Shown here in pieces: positions 52,708-61,056 of a stretch of 64,000 nt of DNA. How positions within the stretch are numbered: the first letter of the stretch is position 1; the number at the start of each line of letters is the position of its first letter. A program made the position numbers and the translations under genes. Under the pieces are notes generated by a model, which was given only the letters and a program-made list of their open reading frames with translations, had not been told where the DNA came from and searched no databases. Origin of the DNA: JBLMYQ01 sp050260055 (GTDB taxonomy: Bacteria; Bacillota; Clostridia; Acetivibrionales; UBA4821); the NCBI GenBank assembly GCA_050260055.1, contig JBLNBO010000047.1, forward strand, positions 94,023 to 158,022, in the 5' to 3' direction.

Positions 52708-55242
52708 TTGGAAAGTCTTGGCGCAGCAAATATAGTTAAATTACCTGAACTACTTGCACCTGCTGGTAACATGAATTCATTCATTGCAGCAATCGAGAGT
52801 GGCGCTGATGCAGTTTACATTGGAGCTACGGAGTTTAGTGCCAGACAATATGCCGAAAATTTTAGGGAAAGAGATTTTGCTAATGCGGTTAAGTACGCAC
52901 ATTTAAGAGGCTCTAAAGTATATCTTGCGCTTAATACGCTTATTTTTGACCAAGAAATTAATAAGGCTTTAGAAATAGTATATAAAGCTTGCTCAAATAG
53001 CGTAGATTCAGTAATTGTACAGGATATTGGAATTGCATCGAAAATTGCAGAGGTTTTGCCTCAAATCAGGATGCATGCCAGCACCCAGATGACTGTACAT
53101 AATTTTGAAGGAGTAAATCTTCTAAAAAAATTTGGATTTAGCAGAGTGGTTCTTGCACGAGAGCTTTCATTAAAGCAGGTAGCTGAAATAGTTGAAAGAG
53201 CAAAAGATATGGAAATTGAAATCTTTGTGCATGGAGCTCTTTGTGTAAGCTATTCAGGACAATGCCTTTTTAGCAGTATGGTTGGAGGCCGAAGCGGGAA
53301 TAGAGGCAGATGCGCACAACCATGCAGACAGATATACAATCTAATTGATTTTGACTCAAATGAGGAAATATATAATGGTTCAAAGGGAAATTATCTCTTA
53401 AGCACCAAAGATTTATGTACATTGGAAATGCTTCCTGAAATTGTACAAGCCGGGGTTACTTCTATAAAGATTGAAGGAAGAATGAAAAATCCTGAATACG
53501 TTTCTATAGTTACAAAGATTTATAGAAAGTATCTTGATCATATTGCATCAGGTAGAAAATATGAAGTAAATAAAAATGATATTGAAGAATTAAAACTAGT
53601 ATTTAACAGAGGCGGATTTACAAAGGGGTTGCTGAATGAAGAAAAAGGAAGCAGCCTAATGAGCTTTAGAGCTCCATCACACGAAGGAATTATCTGTGGC
53701 AAGGTTGAAGGTTTTGATGAAAAAGCCAAACTGGTTAAGCTTGCATTAACAATGAAAATTAATCATGGAGATGTTCTAAAATCACATTTTACAAGTGAAG
53801 AGGCTACTACAGTAACTAAGATTATACAAGATGGAGAAAAGGTAAAATCTGCCCTTTCAGGGGATGTTGTTGAAATTTCAACTAATCAAAAGTGGAAGAA
53901 CGGGGAATATGTATACAAGGTATTTGATAAGAAGCTTGCAGAAAAAGCAGCTTCGGCATATTCTGGGAAAATACACAAAAGAGTACCTTTATATGCAAAT
54001 TTTAAGCTTAGTTATGGCAGTCCCATTGAACTTACAATGTGGGATGATGAAGGAATCAAGTATAAAGTTGAGGGGAGCAGGCCTGCAGAAGAAGCCAGTA
54101 AAGTAGTATTGACCCCGGATAAAGTACTTGAACACCTAGAAGCGACCGGTAATACACCTTTTTATCTTGCAAGAGCTGAAGTTGAGATGGAAGATCAGCT
54201 TTTTGTACCTATTTCTGAAATAAATGATGTGAGAAGAAAAGCTATACAAGCAATAAGTGAGGCCAGAATCGAAAGCAGTAATAAGTTATGTCCGGATGAG
54301 AAAAATTTTAAAACAAGACTAGAAAATATATTGGAAATACCTGATAATGACAAAAGCGCAGCTAAACCAAAATTATCAGTATTAATTCCTGATTTTGATA
54401 CTGTTAAATCCATTAAGGATTTGAATTTTTCTAGAATATATATCCCTTCTGAAGAACTTTTAAAAGAAAAGGTTATTCCTAGTGTTATTGAGGAATTAGT
54501 AAAAAAAGGCAAGGAAGTATTTATTGCTTTCCCGAGAATAACCTTAAAAGAACAGATGGAAAAGATTTACGAAAACATTAAGAGGATTGAGGGATATGGA
54601 TTTACTGGTGCAATGATAGGTAATTTTGGTGTAGTAAAGATGTTTAAAATACTTAATAATTTTAAAATTCATGGTGATTATTCACTAAATGTGTTAAATA
54701 GATTTACATTAAAAACACTTAAAGATTTTGGAATGGACGGAGCGGTAATCTCTCCAGAGCTTGAAATGAGTCAAATTATAAATTTACTAGCAACTAACAG
54801 CAATACAGATAAGGAATTAATAGTTCACGGCAGGGTTCCGCTTATGGTTAGTAAATACTGTTTCGCACCTGGGGTGCTTGGCAATACAGAAGAATATACT
54901 GACTCATGCGGAGGCTGTTCAAGAAAAGTTGTAGGGCTAAAAGATAAAACATCAGTCGTCTTTCCAGTAAGATTTTTAACAGAAAACTGTCATTTTGAAG
55001 TTCTTAATTCGAAAGTTTTATGTATGGCTTGGCAGTTTAATACATTAAAGAATATTAATGCAGAATATTTCAGATTGAATTTTACCGATGAGAAAAAGGA
55101 AGAAATAGTTGAATTGATAAATATGTATTCAGAATTATTAGAGGATGATACTGAGATGGTATTAGAAAAGTATGATTCTGTTTTAGAAAACATAAAAAAG
55201 AAAGGATTCACAAAAGGACATTATTTCAGAGGAATTGAGTAA
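52708..55242 (+). CDS. U32-family peptidase-like protein (YhbU/RlhA type, long form)
   Basis: An 844-residue protein. TTG 52708 has GGGAGG 8 bases upstream; the ATG at 52675 has none. LPELLAPAGNMNSF at the N terminus, FVHGALCVSYSGQC, and GNRGRCAQPCRQ with grouped cysteines mark the U32 family; long members carry two U32 units and a DUF3656-like middle. RlhA and TrhP hydroxylate rRNA or tRNA cytidine/uridine, so an RNA-hydroxylation role is more likely than proteolysis. A second Cys set (DSCGGCSRK) lies near residue 740. Confidence 0.85.
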   Translation: MESLGAANIVKLPELLAPAGNMNSFIAAIESGADAVYIGATEFSARQYAENFRERDFANAVKYAHLRGSKVYLALNTLIFDQEINKALEIVYKACSNSVDSVIVQDIGIASKIAEVLPQIRMHASTQMTVHNFEGVNLLKKFGFSRVVLARELSLKQVAEIVERAKDMEIEIFVHGALCVSYSGQCLFSSMVGGRSGNRGRCAQPCRQIYNLIDFDSNEEIYNGSKGNYLLSTKDLCTLEMLPEIVQAGVTSIKIEGRMKNPEYVSIVTKIYRKYLDHIASGRKYEVNKNDIEELKLVFNRGGFTKGLLNEEKGSSLMSFRAPSHEGIICGKVEGFDEKAKLVKLALTMKINHGDVLKSHFTSEEATTVTKIIQDGEKVKSALSGDVVEISTNQKWKNGEYVYKVFDKKLAEKAASAYSGKIHKRVPLYANFKLSYGSPIELTMWDDEGIKYKVEGSRPAEEASKVVLTPDKVLEHLEATGNTPFYLARAEVEMEDQLFVPISEINDVRRKAIQAISEARIESSNKLCPDEKNFKTRLENILEIPDNDKSAAKPKLSVLIPDFDTVKSIKDLNFSRIYIPSEELLKEKVIPSVIEELVKKGKEVFIAFPRITLKEQMEKIYENIKRIEGYGFTGAMIGNFGVVKMFKILNNFKIHGDYSLNVLNRFTLKTLKDFGMDGAVISPELEMSQIINLLATNSNTDKELIVHGRVPLMVSKYCFAPGVLGNTEEYTDSCGGCSRKVVGLKDKTSVVFPVRFLTENCHFEVLNSKVLCMAWQFNTLKNINAEYFRLNFTDEKKEEIVELINMYSELLEDDTEMVLEKYDSVLENIKKKGFTKGHYFRGIE

Positions 55243-55258
55243 AGAACTGGAGGAAACA

Positions 55259-55948
55259 ATGGCCTTAAAAACAAAAGTTCTTGTTGTCGATGATGATATA
55301 AATATATGCCAGCTTATTAAGATATATCTTGAGAATGAAGGCTTTGAAGTGATTACCGAATATTCTGGGGATAAAGCTCTGCAAAAATTCCATGATGCAG
55401 CCCCAGATATAATTTTGCTTGATATCATGCTCCCAGTTATTGATGGGTTTCAAGTTTGTAGAGAAGTCAGGAAAGTTAGTAATATTCCAGTGATTATGCT
55501 TACAGCCAAAGGGGAAACCTTTGATAAGGTCCTTGGACTTGAATTAGGCGCGGATGATTATATAGTTAAGCCCTTTGAATCAAAAGAAGTTATAGCTCGA
55601 ATTAAGGCGGTTTTACGTAGGTATGAAAAGAAAGACCTGGAATCGCAAAAGGAAGTAATTTACCCAAACTTAGTAATCAACCTTTCCACATATTCTGTTA
55701 AAGTTGCAGGGAACAGTATTGAACTAGCGCCAAAAGAGTTAGAAGTTTTATATTTTTTAGCTTCAAAGCCTAATCGAGTTTTTACACGCGAACAGCTTTT
55801 AGAACAAGTCTGGGGTTACGACTTCTTGGGAGATTCTAGAACTGTGGATGTACATATAAAAAGGATTCGTGAAAAAATCGAGTTAGACGATTTCAAATGG
55901 CAAATAAAAACTGTTTGGGGCGTCGGGTATAAATTTGAGGTGAGTTAG
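55259..55948 (+). CDS. OmpR/PhoB-family response regulator
   Basis: A 229-residue protein. Receiver domain with VVDDD, phospho-acceptor Asp in ILLDIMLP, Lys in VKPF; C-terminal winged helix (ELAPKELEVLYFLASKPNRVFTREQLLE-type). ATG 55259 follows CTGGAGG. It is followed at once by its histidine kinase and then an HtrA protease, so envelope stress is a likely theme. Confidence 0.93.
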   Translation: MALKTKVLVVDDDINICQLIKIYLENEGFEVITEYSGDKALQKFHDAAPDIILLDIMLPVIDGFQVCREVRKVSNIPVIMLTAKGETFDKVLGLELGADDYIVKPFESKEVIARIKAVLRRYEKKDLESQKEVIYPNLVINLSTYSVKVAGNSIELAPKELEVLYFLASKPNRVFTREQLLEQVWGYDFLGDSRTVDVHIKRIREKIELDDFKWQIKTVWGVGYKFEVS

Positions 55949-57373
55949 ATGTTTAAAAGCATATTTTCAAAGTGGATAACAACTATATTTATAATTATAT
56001 TTATTAGTTTATTTCTTACTGCAATATTGTTATATGGATTTTTAGGACAATATGCGATTGCTGAAAAGGAAAAATCTTTACAATACTATGCACTAAGAAC
56101 AAAAGAAATGGCAGAATATCTTGCTAATTCCCAAAATCCAATAGTACAAGAGATTTTTAAGCTCAACATTAAAGGATATGCTAAAAACAGCAACTCGATA
56201 ATTCTTGTTGTTGATAAAGCCGGGGTTATATTGCTGACTTCAAATGAAGAAATGAAATATCTTCAAGGTAAGAAAGTAGAACAAGAAATAATTAGTGAAA
56301 TTTCAAAAGGGAATATTATAAGGAGAATAGGCAATTTCGGAAACATATTTGATGAGCCTCATTTAATGCTTGGTTATCCAATTATATATAATAATAACGT
56401 AATTGGCAGTGTTCTTATAAATACATCTCTTCCCGAGCTTCAAAGATTACGCTCGGATGTATTTAATCTTTTTCTCAAATCTATTTTTATTTCAACCATT
56501 ATTGCTATTCCAATAATCTATTTAATGTCAAGAAGGATTTCACGCCCTTTGAGAGAATTTGGAAAGGTTGCCTCAATAATTGCAAACGGGGATTATAAAG
56601 CGCGGGTTAAAATAAAATCCAATGATGAAATTGGAGAGTTGGGTAGAACCTTCAATTATATGGCTGAAGCTTTAGGAAATCTTGAACAAATGCGTCAAGA
56701 ATTCATTGCTAGTATTTCGCATGAGCTTAGGACGCCATTAACTTCTATGAATGGCTTTGTAGAAGGAATAATTGATGGAACAATACCGCAAGAAGAACAT
56801 AAACATTACTTGTCTATTGTTAAAAATGAAACTGTCAGGTTAGCAAAGTTGGCAAATGATATGCTTGATATTGCAAGACTTGAATCAGAAGAAACTCCCC
56901 TGAATTTGAAGGCTTTTGATATTATTGAGCTTATTAGAAGGAATGTTATAAAATTCGAAACGCATATGGTAAAAAAGAAACTCAATATGCAAGTGGATTT
57001 GCATGCAGAGCGTCAATTAGTTCTTGCTGATCCCGATGCTATAGAAAGGGTCCTTACTAATCTATTGGATAATGCAATAAAATTTACACCTGAGGGAAGA
57101 GATATCAAAGTAAGTACATCAGAAAAGGAAGGGTTAATATATATTTGTATAGAGGATAAAGGAATTGGTATTGCTGAAAATGAACTCCCTTATATTTGGG
57201 AGAAGTTTTTTAAGAGTGATAAATCAAGAAGTATTGATAAATCCGGAATTGGCCTGGGATTAGCAATCATAAAAAATATTATTAAAAAACATGAACAGAA
57301 TATTTGGGTTGAAAGTGAATTAAATAAGGGGACAAGGTTTATTTTTACATTAGAAGCAAATAATAATAGATAA
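55949..57373 (+). CDS. Membrane sensor histidine kinase
   Basis: A 474-residue kinase: membrane helices at about 8-30 and 172-192 around an extracytoplasmic sensor, HAMP (about 195-245), HisKA with SHELRTPLTSMNG (His about 258) and HATPase with NLLDNAIKFTPEG, DKGIGI, GIGLGLAI. The start is directly after the regulator stop codon. Signal unknown. Confidence 0.93.
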   Translation: MFKSIFSKWITTIFIIIFISLFLTAILLYGFLGQYAIAEKEKSLQYYALRTKEMAEYLANSQNPIVQEIFKLNIKGYAKNSNSIILVVDKAGVILLTSNEEMKYLQGKKVEQEIISEISKGNIIRRIGNFGNIFDEPHLMLGYPIIYNNNVIGSVLINTSLPELQRLRSDVFNLFLKSIFISTIIAIPIIYLMSRRISRPLREFGKVASIIANGDYKARVKIKSNDEIGELGRTFNYMAEALGNLEQMRQEFIASISHELRTPLTSMNGFVEGIIDGTIPQEEHKHYLSIVKNETVRLAKLANDMLDIARLESEETPLNLKAFDIIELIRRNVIKFETHMVKKKLNMQVDLHAERQLVLADPDAIERVLTNLLDNAIKFTPEGRDIKVSTSEKEGLIYICIEDKGIGIAENELPYIWEKFFKSDKSRSIDKSGIGLGLAIIKNIIKKHEQNIWVESELNKGTRFIFTLEANNNR

Positions 57374-57466
57374 GAAACATTTACAATTTGTTCATATTTA
57401 GTTCAATATTTTAATTTATATTATATTTTAAGAAGTTTATATTGTGTATATAAGGAGGAAATAAAT

Positions 57467-58738
57467 ATGGATAATGAAAACAATATCAACTCATCTGCAG
57501 GGCAGAATCAAAATGGATACCATCAGAATTCACCATTTTATTATAATGATTCTAGAAAAAAACCAGCTAAGAATAATTTAGTTGGATATATAGTAACTGG
57601 ACTTGCAAGTTCTATTATAGGTGGATTGATAGTAGGATTAATTCTGGTTTTTGGTAACCCAATAATAAATCCGGTAGTTGATAAAACTGTAGGTACTCTC
57701 TTCCCGGAGATAACTTCAAAGACAGCAAAAAACAGCGATAATACTAATAGTTTAATCAAAAAGGTTGAAATCAAAGAAACATCATCTCCTGTAGTAAGCA
57801 TTGCCCAAAAAGTTGGTCCATCAATAGTAGGTATAAAAGTGACTTATAAGGTTGAGAACCCATTTGCATTTTTTGGAGAAACTGACAGCGAAGCTAAAGG
57901 AGAAGGTTCAGGAATAATTGTAAGAAAAGATGGATATATACTTACTAATTATCACGTAATAGAAAGTGCTTTAGAAGATGGGAAGCAAACAGGAAAGGTT
58001 GAGGTATATCTGCCTAATAATAAAAAGTCAACTTCTGCAAAGGTAGTTGGTGGAGATTCGAGAACTGACCTTGCTGTAATAAAGATTGACCAGGATAATC
58101 TACCTGTCGCTGAATTTGGAGACTCATCGAATGTTAAAGTAGGAGAATTGGCAGTAGCTATCGGTAATCCGCTTGGCATGGAATTTGCTGGTTCAGTCAC
58201 AGCCGGGGTTATTAGTGCTGTTAATAGAACAATAGATATTGATGGAAAGACATTAAACCTTATTCAGACAGATGCAGCAATAAACCCTGGAAACAGTGGA
58301 GGGGCGCTGGTTAATTCAGAAGGAAAAGTAATAGGAATAAATACCGTAAAATTAGCTTCGACAGGAGTTGAGGGTCTTGGATTTGCAATTCCAAGTAATG
58401 AGATAAAGCCAGTTATGGAGCAGCTAATTAAATACACATATGTAAAGGGAAGACCCCAAATTGGAATTGGTGGTGAAAATATTGATGAGAGAACCTCTTT
58501 ACGATATGATTTGCCTGTAGGTGTGTATGTCAAGCAAGTTAGCCCATTCAGCGGAGCAGAAAGAGCCGGAATACAAGTAGGGGATGTTATTATTGAATTT
58601 GCAGGAAAGAAAGTTCAGACTATAGAAGAGATTAATGAAATAAAAAAAGGGTATAAGGTTGGAGATACAGTTAAGGTTGTAATCGTAAGAGATGGAGAGA
58701 AAAAGACGTTGAATTTAAGATTGACTGAAGAAAGATAA
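57467..58738 (+). CDS. HtrA/DegP-type S1C serine protease with PDZ domain
   Basis: A 423-residue protease. Cytoplasmic Asn/Gln-rich N-terminus, membrane anchor (about 38-62), trypsin-like domain with His in TNYHVIES (about 162), Asp in SRTDLAVI (about 200), Ser in NPGNSGGAL (about 275), and one PDZ domain (about 325-415). It degrades misfolded proteins outside the membrane. Likely controlled by the two-component pair just upstream. Confidence 0.93.
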   Translation: MDNENNINSSAGQNQNGYHQNSPFYYNDSRKKPAKNNLVGYIVTGLASSIIGGLIVGLILVFGNPIINPVVDKTVGTLFPEITSKTAKNSDNTNSLIKKVEIKETSSPVVSIAQKVGPSIVGIKVTYKVENPFAFFGETDSEAKGEGSGIIVRKDGYILTNYHVIESALEDGKQTGKVEVYLPNNKKSTSAKVVGGDSRTDLAVIKIDQDNLPVAEFGDSSNVKVGELAVAIGNPLGMEFAGSVTAGVISAVNRTIDIDGKTLNLIQTDAAINPGNSGGALVNSEGKVIGINTVKLASTGVEGLGFAIPSNEIKPVMEQLIKYTYVKGRPQIGIGGENIDERTSLRYDLPVGVYVKQVSPFSGAERAGIQVGDVIIEFAGKKVQTIEEINEIKKGYKVGDTVKVVIVRDGEKKTLNLRLTEER

Positions 58739-58745
58739 AATAGAC

Positions 58746-58785
58746 TTTAAGTTAAGCCGCATAAAAATATGCGGCTTAACTTAAA
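58746..58785 (+). terminator. Long hairpin after the HtrA gene
   Basis: An 18-bp perfect stem (TTTAAGTTAAGCCGCATA and its complement) with loop AAAA. No T-run follows, so it is either a terminator or an mRNA end stabiliser. Confidence 0.55.
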
Positions 58786-58908
58786 GCAATTTCCTTATTG
58801 AATACTATGCCAAATTAAGGTATGATATTCACAAGTAAAATATTTAGCGGAGGGAGGGAACACAAGCCTAAAATATACCTAACTAATAACTAGAAAGGGG
58901 TTTTTGAC

Positions 58909-59319
58909 ATGTTGGTAAGAAATTGCGCTGGAGGAGTTGTGTTTCACGGTGATAAAGTTTTTCTCCTAAAGAACGAAAAAGGAGAATGGGTACTTCCAAA
59001 AGGAGTTATTAAAAATGGTGACTTATCAGCTGAAATAGCTATTAAAAGGGTGAAAGAGGAAGGCGGAATTGAGGCTGCGATAGTATCAACAGCTGGAAGC
59101 ACAAGTTACGAGTTTTACTCATTATCCCGACAAAAACCAGTCTGCAATAGGATTACATGGTACTTAATGAAAGCGGACAACAATAATTATTCTATCAGTC
59201 AAGAAGATAGTTTCCTAGATGGTGGATTTTATGATATTAATGAAGCCCTTGAAAAAATAACATATAGTCAGGACAAATCGCTAGTAAGTTTATCATATAA
59301 GAAGTATAAAGAAATTTAG
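58909..59319 (+). CDS. Nudix-like protein with a degenerate Nudix box
   Basis: A 136-residue protein with a Nudix fold (CAGGVVFHGDKVFLLKNE, WVLPKGVI). In the box (residues 32-54) the expected G-x5-E-x7-R-E-x2-E-E-x-G reads G-x5-D-x7-K-R-x2-E-E-x-G: the core EE is kept but the first Glu, the Arg and the Glu of RE are changed. It may be inactive or act as a ligand-binding regulator. Preceded by GAAAGGGG. Confidence 0.75.
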   Translation: MLVRNCAGGVVFHGDKVFLLKNEKGEWVLPKGVIKNGDLSAEIAIKRVKEEGGIEAAIVSTAGSTSYEFYSLSRQKPVCNRITWYLMKADNNNYSISQEDSFLDGGFYDINEALEKITYSQDKSLVSLSYKKYKEI

Positions 59320-59371
59320 TGAATATGAAACTAATTGGAATGAAAGAGATTTCATCTTATTATAAATCTGT

Positions 59372-59403
59372 AATTGGGGACGGTTATTTGACCGTCCTCA
59401 ATT
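59372..59403. terminator. Hairpin between Nudix-like gene and yigZ
   Basis: AATTGGGGACGGT / ACCGTCCTCAATT arms, loop TATTTG. It resembles the GGGGAC hairpin after hfq, so it may be a dispersed repeat reused as a terminator. Confidence 0.5.
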
Positions 59404-59428
59404 GCCCTTTGGAGCTTGAGGTGGTATT

Positions 59429-60064
59429 GTGAGGGAAACATATAAAACTATAAAAAGTGAGGGAACTGCTGAAATAGTTGAAAAAAAATCGAGATTCATT
59501 GCAAATGTAAAAAGAGTTTCATCAGATGAAGAAGCAATGGATTTTTATGAAATAATAAAAAAGAAATATTGGGATGCCAGGCATAATGTTTTTGCCTACT
59601 ATATTGGAGGAAATTCATTCATACAGAAATTCACTGATGAAGGTGAGCCTGCCGGAACTGCAGGAATGCCAATTCTTGACGTAATAAAAAAGCAGGGACT
59701 TGAAGATATTATAGTTGTTGTGACAAGATATTTTGGCGGAATCTTACTTGGAACAGGCGGATTAGTGCGGGCTTATTCAAAATCTGCCATAGAAGCTATA
59801 AAATCAACAGGTATTGTTGAGAAAGTATGGTCGACAAAAATCCATATGAAGATAGACTATACCTTTCTTGGTAAAATACAAACAATTGCGAATAATGAAG
59901 GCTGGTATATAATTGATACTATATATGCAGACTTAATAGATATATACTTGGCTGTTCCGATTAAACAGGTTAATTTACTAAATAAAAAAGTTTCAGAGCT
60001 TTCTGCCGGCTCAATAGAAGTAAATGAGATAGACAATGGTTACTATATAATTAAGGAGGTATAA
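59429..60064 (+). CDS. YigZ/IMPACT-family protein
   Basis: A 211-residue protein: N-terminal Impact domain (KKSRFIANVK, HNVFAYYIG, DEGEPAGTAGMPIL, RYFGGILLGTGGLVRAYSKS) and a C-terminal DUF1949 domain. It probably binds nucleic acid or ribosomes; the enzyme role is unknown. GTG 59429 behind GAGGTGG. Followed after 1 base by the CoA-binding protein gene. Confidence 0.9.
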   Translation: MRETYKTIKSEGTAEIVEKKSRFIANVKRVSSDEEAMDFYEIIKKKYWDARHNVFAYYIGGNSFIQKFTDEGEPAGTAGMPILDVIKKQGLEDIIVVVTRYFGGILLGTGGLVRAYSKSAIEAIKSTGIVEKVWSTKIHMKIDYTFLGKIQTIANNEGWYIIDTIYADLIDIYLAVPIKQVNLLNKKVSELSAGSIEVNEIDNGYYIIKEV

Positions 60065-60065
60065 A

Positions 60066-60440
60066 ATGATAAATGCAGATGAATTGTTAAAACTAAGAAA
60101 TTGGGTAGTTGTTGGAGCTAGTGAAAATAAAGAAAAGTATGGATATAAAATTTTTAGGAGGCTAAAAGATTTAGGTTACAATGTTATTCCGGTAAATCCA
60201 AACTACGAAACTATTCTTGGAGAAAAATGCTATCCTAATCTTATGAGCTTGACGCAAAAGCCTGATGTAATAAACTTAGTGGTATCACCTAAGCATGGTA
60301 TGAAAACTATCCAAGAAGCTTCTGATTTGGGAATTAAATATATTTGGTTGCAGCCTGGTACTTTTAATGATGAATTACTAGAATTCGCCAGAGAAAAAGG
60401 TATTGAAACCTTACAGGCATGTGTTCTGATAGAAACCTAA
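60066..60440 (+). CDS. CoA-binding domain protein (YccU type)
   Basis: A 124-residue single Rossmann domain (WVVVGASENKEKYGYKIF, VIPVNPNYETILGEKCY, ACVLIE) as in the CoA-binding part of succinyl-CoA synthetase alpha. Role unknown; the AAGGAGG site lies inside the yigZ stop region. Confidence 0.88.
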   Translation: MINADELLKLRNWVVVGASENKEKYGYKIFRRLKDLGYNVIPVNPNYETILGEKCYPNLMSLTQKPDVINLVVSPKHGMKTIQEASDLGIKYIWLQPGTFNDELLEFAREKGIETLQACVLIET

Positions 60441-60477
60441 AAATAAGGAACGTTATTCAACGTCCCTATAAAACAAA

Positions 60478-60690
60478 TCAATGAATATATACTGATAAAA
60501 CATTTCCGTACGTTGATGCTTTATAACCCTTTAGTAATAACTGTTTTTGTACGAGATCTGCTACGATAGCATCAGGTGCGGTTGCAGCGACTACTGATTT
60601 GCTGTTACTTTTTGATATCTTTTTAAGAATCTCTTGAAGAAAGGCATCTGTTTTCAAAGCTTGCTCATTCTTGATTGACTCGTCCTGCAT
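60478..60690 (-). CDS. Small protein of unknown function (70 aa)
   Basis: ATG 60690 has a perfect AGGAGGT site 7 bases upstream, and the product is 70 residues beginning MQDESIKNEQ and containing SKSVVAATAPDAIVADLVQKQLL, then KASTYGNVLSVYI. A small alpha/beta protein without membrane segments or cysteines. It lies tail to tail with the CoA-binding gene and has its own long upstream region. I do not recognise the family. Confidence 0.65.
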   Translation of the reverse strand: MQDESIKNEQALKTDAFLQEILKKISKSNSKSVVAATAPDAIVADLVQKQLLLKGYKASTYGNVLSVYIH

Positions 60691-61056
60691 TGCACACACC
60701 TCCTTTTTTTAATTAAACCTGTTCCTATAATATACATAGTATGTTGTTGTTATTCATACAAGGAAGAAAATAATTCTTCTCTCTGCTGTAATAATTATAA
60801 TAATGAAGCAGTTGTTATTATATATACATTTTGTATTTTTGTAAAGTGAGATGTAAAATCCGAAATCTCAACCTTTTTTTAATGTTTTTATTATGTATGT
60901 CTAAGGTTTTAATATTATAAAAGCATATCTGACTATTCAATAATGTACAATATGTCAAAAATCCTACACGAATTTTATGTATTATAACAGTTTAAAGATG
61001 TCAGAAAAAATGGTAAAATGTAATTATGGGAATTTTATCACTAAGGAGGGCAAGTT
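60691..61056. other. Divergent promoter region
   Basis: No gene. For the plus-strand surface protein a TTTAAA (60991-60996), 17 bases and TAAAAT (61014-61019) with TGG before it form a possible extended -10 promoter. The T-runs near 60701-60710 belong to the minus-strand ribosome site. Confidence 0.45.
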
